A stretch of DNA of 64,000 bases from Schizochytrium sp. CCTCC M209059 (taxonomy: Eukaryota; Sar; Bigyra; Thraustochytrida; Thraustochytriidae): positions 558,001 through 622,000 of the forward strand of contig KN805373.1 of the NCBI GenBank assembly GCA_000818945.1, in the 5' to 3' direction. Both the position numbers and the translations under genes were made by a program. This document shows, piece by piece, positions 59,101-64,000 of the stretch. Position 1 is the stretch's first letter. Each line of letters begins with the position of its first letter. Under the pieces are notes generated by a model. The model worked only from the letters and a program-made list of their open reading frames with translations, did no database searches and had not been told where the DNA came from.

Positions 59101-62083
59101 CCTTCTTCCTCGCTATCGCGGGCCGCGGCCCGCTCGGTCTCGTGCCGCCGAGCCTGGCTCTCGTCCGCCAGGTGTCTGTCTACCTGTCTGCCTGCCTGCC
59201 TCTTTGCCTACCGCTCCAGCTGGCTCTGACTGGCTCCGCGCGTTCATTTCCTGGTCCATGCACGGGCGCCTGTGCATTCATTCGTTCGTTTAATCATTCA
59301 TCATTCATTCGTGTGCTTTTAACGCGCGCCCAAGATTGAAGATTTCCGTTCCCACCAACCAAGCTGCGCACGCCTGCGAAGTCCGCGCAGGTCTGCGAAG
59401 CCAGCCTTGTTGGGCAGCGGGGTCGCGCCTTTGCAGTCGCCGCCTCTGGCTCCCGCGCGGCTTCAGCGCCTTCTTGCTTCTCCAATCCCCTCAAGCGGCC
59501 GCACGGAGGGTTCTGATTTCCAAGCACATCCCGGCCCTCCTAGTTTGGCGAAGTCCTTTATTCCTTTGCGAGTGTGTGCTCGTGGGTGTGTGCTCCGTCT
59601 TGCCTCGTCTTCTTGTTTCTTCTCGCCTCGTGCGCTGAGTGTGCGCCTTGCCGGGCCGGCCCGCGCACGATCGGGAGGGGCCGCGTCGAGCGAGTCGACA
59701 GCCTGCACGAATGAAGATCGATTAAGCAGCTGGGCTGGCTTGACTTGACTTCAAGTTGGCTTGGCTGGACCGACTGACGCGCTGGACCGCGGATCAATCG
59801 GTCAGACTGTTGTCGCAGCTGCGTTAAGATCTATTCATCTGCCAATCAATGCGCCCTGGTATGCTGAAGATCAGGTCCCGACCAGCGGACCCTTCTAGCA
59901 AGCTGGAGCCGAGAGTCTCGACTCGGAGAGGATTCGAGAGTCTCGGAGGTAGTAGCAGCTGCTCAGCAGCAGTAGCAGCAGGACAAGGAACGAGCTGGCT
60001 AGCTCGCTGCTACGAGGATCGATGATTCGACGCCAAGCCACGGCGTGCGCGGCGGGTGACCCGGGCCCATCCATCCGCGGCGCCCTCTGGCCGCGGCGGC
60101 ACGGTTCGCCCGCCCGTCCAGCGCCACTACAGCGAACCGTGAAAACAAGTGAACGATATGGGCCGACCCCGCCTGAACCACTCGCCATGCCAAGCATAAC
60201 ATTGCATAGCATTGCACTGCATTCGGCCCTCTCACATCAATTGATTGATCCGGCACGCGAAAGAAAAGGGTGGGGCGCTCGTCACATCATGTGTGCTCAC
60301 GAATGGCTCGCCTGCGTGGCAGAGGCAGCAAGTGGCCTGAAGAATGCCGGACTTGAGCGAGCGGCTAGTCTTGCAGACTTCGAAGGAAAGGATCAAAGCA
60401 GGAAGGGGGGGTGGAGAGAAGAATCAAAGAAGGAGAAATCGGTGGTGGCTTGCTTGGCATGGCGTGCTGCCAGATTGGCCTTTCCCATCAGACAGCTGAC
60501 AGCTACGCGGCTACAACTACCAGACACAAGTTTGTTTTTTTAAAATGGATCAGAGAAAGAAAGAAAGGAAGAAAAGAAAATTTGAAAACTTCCAACGCTT
60601 GTTGCCTTTCATTACGAGCACCCCACTTGCCCCACGAAACGCAAATCAGAGCAAAGCCAAGCACAGGAAAGCAAGCGCACGTCTACGGTTCTTTCTACCT
60701 GCAAATGAAATGACGCGGGCTTAGAAACAAACGGCGCGAGCGAGCAAGCTCCAAACAATCCATTGGTTGGTCATTCACAGCTCGCGCCATCGCCGAAGCC
60801 GGGAAAGAAAGGATGGAGGGAGAAAGAAAAAAAAGAAAAGGGAAAAAGAAAAAAAAACGTTTTAAAAAAGAAAGGAAATGATAAAACGTCGACGCTGCAG
60901 TCACCTCAATACCACAATAATCTCTAGGCTATACTACCTTGCTTGGATGTAAAAAGAAAAAAATTAGGATCCACCGTTCTGCATGCAAAACTTTCTTTCG
61001 CTTGCTACTATGCCCACACCATCACCATTCTGGTACCACCTGCGGCCTTCACTCGCCGCTCGTGGCCCGTCTGGGAGAGTGGAGAGAAGGAAGCAAGGAG
61101 GCAAGGAAGCAAAAAAAGAAAAGAAAAAGAAAGAAAGGAAAAAAGGGAAAGAAGATGATGAGAAGGAGAAAATAAAAAACTGAATGGAGCCAGGCACGCC
61201 GGCGACGTCGCGTGCCAAGCAGGCCCTTGGCGCGCGCGCGCGCGCCAAGCGCCCTCTTTCGTAGGCCGCGCCGCTCTTGCATGCATGCATGCATTTAGTT
61301 AACGCGGCGCCGCGCCGGCGCGCGCGGAGCCTGGAAAAAGAGGAGACGCGGAGAGCGGGGCGCCAGCCAGCTGCAGCGAGTGCGACCGCGAAGACGTGGA
61401 GGCGCGGACGTGGCGAGGGAAATTTTCGCGGTGTCCAAGCTGTGTTTTCTCTGTTTTCTTCGCACGCGTAGCGCCGTCTGGCATGTCCCGTGCATAACGT
61501 AGCTTGTTTGTCTGCAAACGGAGCTTGCATTTGAGTGTGCGCGCATGTGCATGCGTGTAGGTACGTGCATGCAGGAGAGCAGAGCATGCGCAGGCGCGGC
61601 CCACCTTATCATGGACGAATGATCGAACGATGGATGCAAAGAAAACGAAAAAATGAGATCAAGCTTTTGAAGAAACTTCCCGCGCGATCCACGCCTACTG
61701 CTGCGTACTCCAGCTACGATTCGCGTGTGTCCAGACGGCATGGGCGTTTCTGCGCGCGGCAGCTAGCTGGCAGGCGCGGACCCAAGTTGAAGAGGAGAGA
61801 CAAACACAGAGAGAGATAGAGAGAGAGAGCGAGCTTCTTCGAAAGTGCGCGAAGCGGAGACGTGGCGAAGAACGCCGCTGCCAGCAGCGCGCGCGTCCAT
61901 TCGTCCGTTTGGCGGTGCAGCGCCACGCGTGCTAGTGTGCAGCTGCGCCGCCCTAGAGCTTGTGGTAAAGGGACCGCGTGAGATCGGGGCGGCGTCGTCA
62001 GGCGCGAACTTTATGCGTGCAAATTCGCCTTCTCCAGCTCGCTTGCTGCAGTGCTTGGCTTTGTAGTAGGCCGCCTATAGGCT

Positions 62084-62114
<31 letters not shown>

Positions 62115-62822
62115 GGGTTTTTTGCCTTTTTTTTTTTTTTTTTTTACTTTTTTGGGCTTTCCTCCCAATAGTGCCGTGGCTGGTCGCTGCTGTTCGATGG
62201 AAAACTCCAGAGGGGGAGCACGGCCCTAGGTTCCACGGTGCGAGGTGAGAGAGCTTGCTCGTCGAGAGCAAGAAACTCTCACGCCGGTGCTTGCTCTCTC
62301 ACTCCGCGCAGGTCGCAGTCGCGTGGCCACGAGAGCGATGCGTTTATCGCAGCTCAGACGCCGCCACGCGTCTTGCCTTGCTCGCATCAGTGTGGAGGAA
62401 CTCCAATTCCCGGCATGTGATGGTAACTTGAGAGGAATGGATCTCGCGTGCACTTGTCATTTTCGATGAGCAACCCGACCAGCAGCAGCGACAGCGACCT
62501 ACCTTTTTCTGCTGCCGTCCATATCTGCCTCTCCGAAAGCCGCAGAGAGAAAGGAAGAGTAGACCGCCACAGACTTACATAAAGCGCGTTCGTAGGCGTG
62601 CCCTTATGCCATTCTTTTGATTGCTGCATTCCATTTGCGGCTCCTGCTGCCAGCATACATGTCCATTTCTAATTTTTTGGGTGTCTGAGACTCCCGGGTA
62701 GCCTGAATCGCTCGACTTTGACGGTTCTTCTCCGCGCGGATGAGCGAACTAGCTTTGTGTGTGAAACCCCCGGCATTTTTTTTTATTCCAATTCCCGGCC
62801 GCAAACGCAACTCCATCTGCCC

Positions 62823-62876
62823 ATCATCATCATCATCATCATCGTTGTCGTCGTCGTCGTCGTCGTCGTCGTCGTC
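62823..62876 (+). repeat. Adjacent (ATC)n and (GTC)n tracts
   Basis: ATC trinucleotides pass directly into GTC trinucleotides, about 60 bases before the second pentanucleotide array. Confidence 0.9.
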
Positions 62877-62935
62877 CCCGTCATCGCAGGCGGCAGCACA
62901 GAGCGCGGCAGTCTCATACTCTCATTCCCCTGGGA

Positions 62936-63534
62936 GTCTCGTCTCGTCTCGTCTCGTCTCGTCTCGTCTCGTCTCGTCTCGTCTCGTCTCGTCTCGTCTC
63001 GTCTCGTCTCGTCTCGTCTCGTCTCGTCTCGTCTCGTCTCGTCTCGTCTCGTCTCGTCTCGTCTCGTCTCGTCTCGTCTCGTCTCGTCTCGTCTCGTCTC
63101 GTCTCGTCTCGTCTCGTCTCGTCTCGTCTCGTCTCGTCTCGTCTCGTCTCGTCTCGTCTCGTCTCGTCTCGTCTCGTCTCGTCTCGTCTCGTCTCGTCTC
63201 GTCTCGTCTCGTCTCGTCTCGTCTCGTCTCGTCTCGTCTCGTCTCGTCTCGTCTCGTCTCGTCTCGTCTCGTCTCGTCTCGTCTCGTCTCGTCTCGTCTC
63301 GTCTCGTCTCGTCTCGTCTCGTCTCGTCTCGTCTCGTCTCGTCTCGTCTCGTCTCGTCTCGTCTCGTCTCGTCTCGTCTCGTCTCGTCTCGTCTCGTCTC
63401 GTCTCGTCTCGTCTCGTCTCGTCTCGTCTCGTCTCGTCTCGTCTCGTCTCGTCTCGTCTCGTCTCGTCTCGTCTCGTCTCGTCTCGTCTCGTCTCGTCTC
63501 GTCTCGTCTCGTCTCGTCTCGTCTCGTCTCGTCT
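62936..63534 (+). repeat. (GTCTC)n pentanucleotide array, about 120 copies
   Basis: About 599 bases of GTCTC in perfect register with no visible substitution. It is the same repeat unit (TCGTC/CTCGT permutation) and the same orientation as the array at 31621-32250. It starts sharply after TGGGA and ends as GTCT before GCGCTC. Confidence 0.97.
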
Positions 63535-64000
63535 GCGCTCTCCGATAGTGCCCCGGTAATAGTGTGCGAAGCACTGTCAGACAACGGCTCACACCGGGAG
63601 CACGGCCCGGCTGGACTTGACTTCTCTGGTCTCATATCATGCTGATCCGGCTTACTTGCTTTTTTTTGCTTACTTGCTTGCTGTTGATTGATAGAACTCG
63701 CGTGACACACACACACACACGCACACCCGATCTGGGAAAGGATAGTAAAGGAGTTCAAAGCATAATCATGATGACGAGGACGAATTGGGTGACTTGATCC
63801 CTGACTCGGCCACTTACGGTGCTGACTTTTTCGGCCCCCAACAAGCTCAGCATCATGATCGAGTCGCCCCCGCCCCGATGGCCGCACCACATCTTGCATT
63901 TTGATTCATGTGGACCTTAATTCCCTCTTGTCAAGAATTGGCCGCCATTCCAGGCATGCCTGGAGTAAAACCGCCCGCGACGTGATCTTTCCCTGCCTTC
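63535..64000. other. Right end of window, no supported gene
   Basis: Contains a (CA)n tract at 63701-63727 and T-runs near 63660. No reading frame with family resemblance; it may flank a gene beyond the window. Confidence 0.55.

Larger units (their letters stand above)
53453..62935. other. 9.5-kb gene-poor region
   Basis: No supported protein gene, tRNA or rRNA is visible. It contains CTTGCTTG tracts (53580-53630), pyrimidine-rich DNA with T-runs (53720-53980), a GA tract (54110-54167), an AAGAA repeat (54865-54895), TGC/CTCTGC repeats near 55170-55210, AGCT-based simple motifs (57020-57060), a CATG tract (57853-57876), a TTCC tract (59036-59100), a GCAT tract (61278-61294), a CG run near 61230-61245, T homopolymers (62088-62145) and an (ATC)n-(GTC)n tract (62823-62876). 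Several frames of 100-290 codons exist on both strands, all low-complexity. Confidence 0.5.

Noticed and set aside
31621..63534. CRISPR-like interpretation of the repeat arrays
   Set aside because: The arrays are gapless five-base repeats without spacers, and the genome is eukaryotic.
62718..63899. Frames of 269-325 codons through the second array
   Set aside because: Same reason: the repeat lacks stops in every frame, with no non-repeat domain.

Overview
The window is nuclear DNA of a GC-rich, intron-poor eukaryotic microbe. The best fit is a stramenopile of the labyrinthulomycete (thraustochytrid) type. This rests on long, mostly intronless ORFs, a UMP synthase with OMP decarboxylase ahead of orotate phosphoribosyltransferase (an order known from stramenopiles), mitochondrial 2-oxoacid dehydrogenase subunits, an axonemal-type EF-hand/DM10 protein implying flagellated cells, and eukaryotic trafficking and export factors (VPS53, GLE1). 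The taxon is inference; no marker gene in the window settles it.

Layout. 1-14.7 kb: GLE1 mRNA-export factor (+); an iduronate-2-sulfatase-like gene (+); a second, paralogous sulfatase whose N-terminal coding part lies inverted on the minus strand just upstream of the rest of the gene, which also has one intron; an EF-hand/DM10 protein (-); ribosomal protein eL30 (-) with a 12-nt first coding exon. 14.7-17.7 kb: no recognisable gene. 17.7-28.7 kb: a large acidic protein with a Cys/His-rich N-terminus and two membrane segments (+); an FAD monooxygenase with an added zinc-knuckle-like N-terminus (+); a 148-bp tandem repeat; a TMEM14-family membrane protein (-); a glutamine-rich SANT-like nuclear protein (+). 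28.7-39 kb: a membrane-anchored GH92 alpha-mannosidase (-); a perfect 630-bp TCGTC array; an EF-hand/disordered protein (+); VPS53 (-). 39-50.5 kb is the densest part: a 2-oxoglutarate dehydrogenase E1-family protein with a large serine-rich insertion (-), bifunctional UMP synthase (+), branched-chain 2-oxoacid dehydrogenase E1-alpha (-), a leucine-rich-repeat protein (+) and an M20 amidohydrolase resembling acetylornithine deacetylase (-). 50.5-64 kb holds only one supported gene, a small FCS-type zinc-finger protein (-). The rest is simple-sequence and GC-rich DNA, ending in a second array of the same pentanucleotide (about 599 bp).

How the genes relate. There is no operon logic. Neighbours are mostly head-to-head or tail-to-tail with short spacers. 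The mitochondrial E1 proteins and the M20 enzyme point to amino-acid and 2-oxoacid metabolism, the sulfatases and mannosidase to secretory-pathway or extracellular sugar/sulfate processing, and the rest are housekeeping. Where the longest reading frame began at a non-ATG codon, I moved the start to the first in-frame ATG that fits the family.
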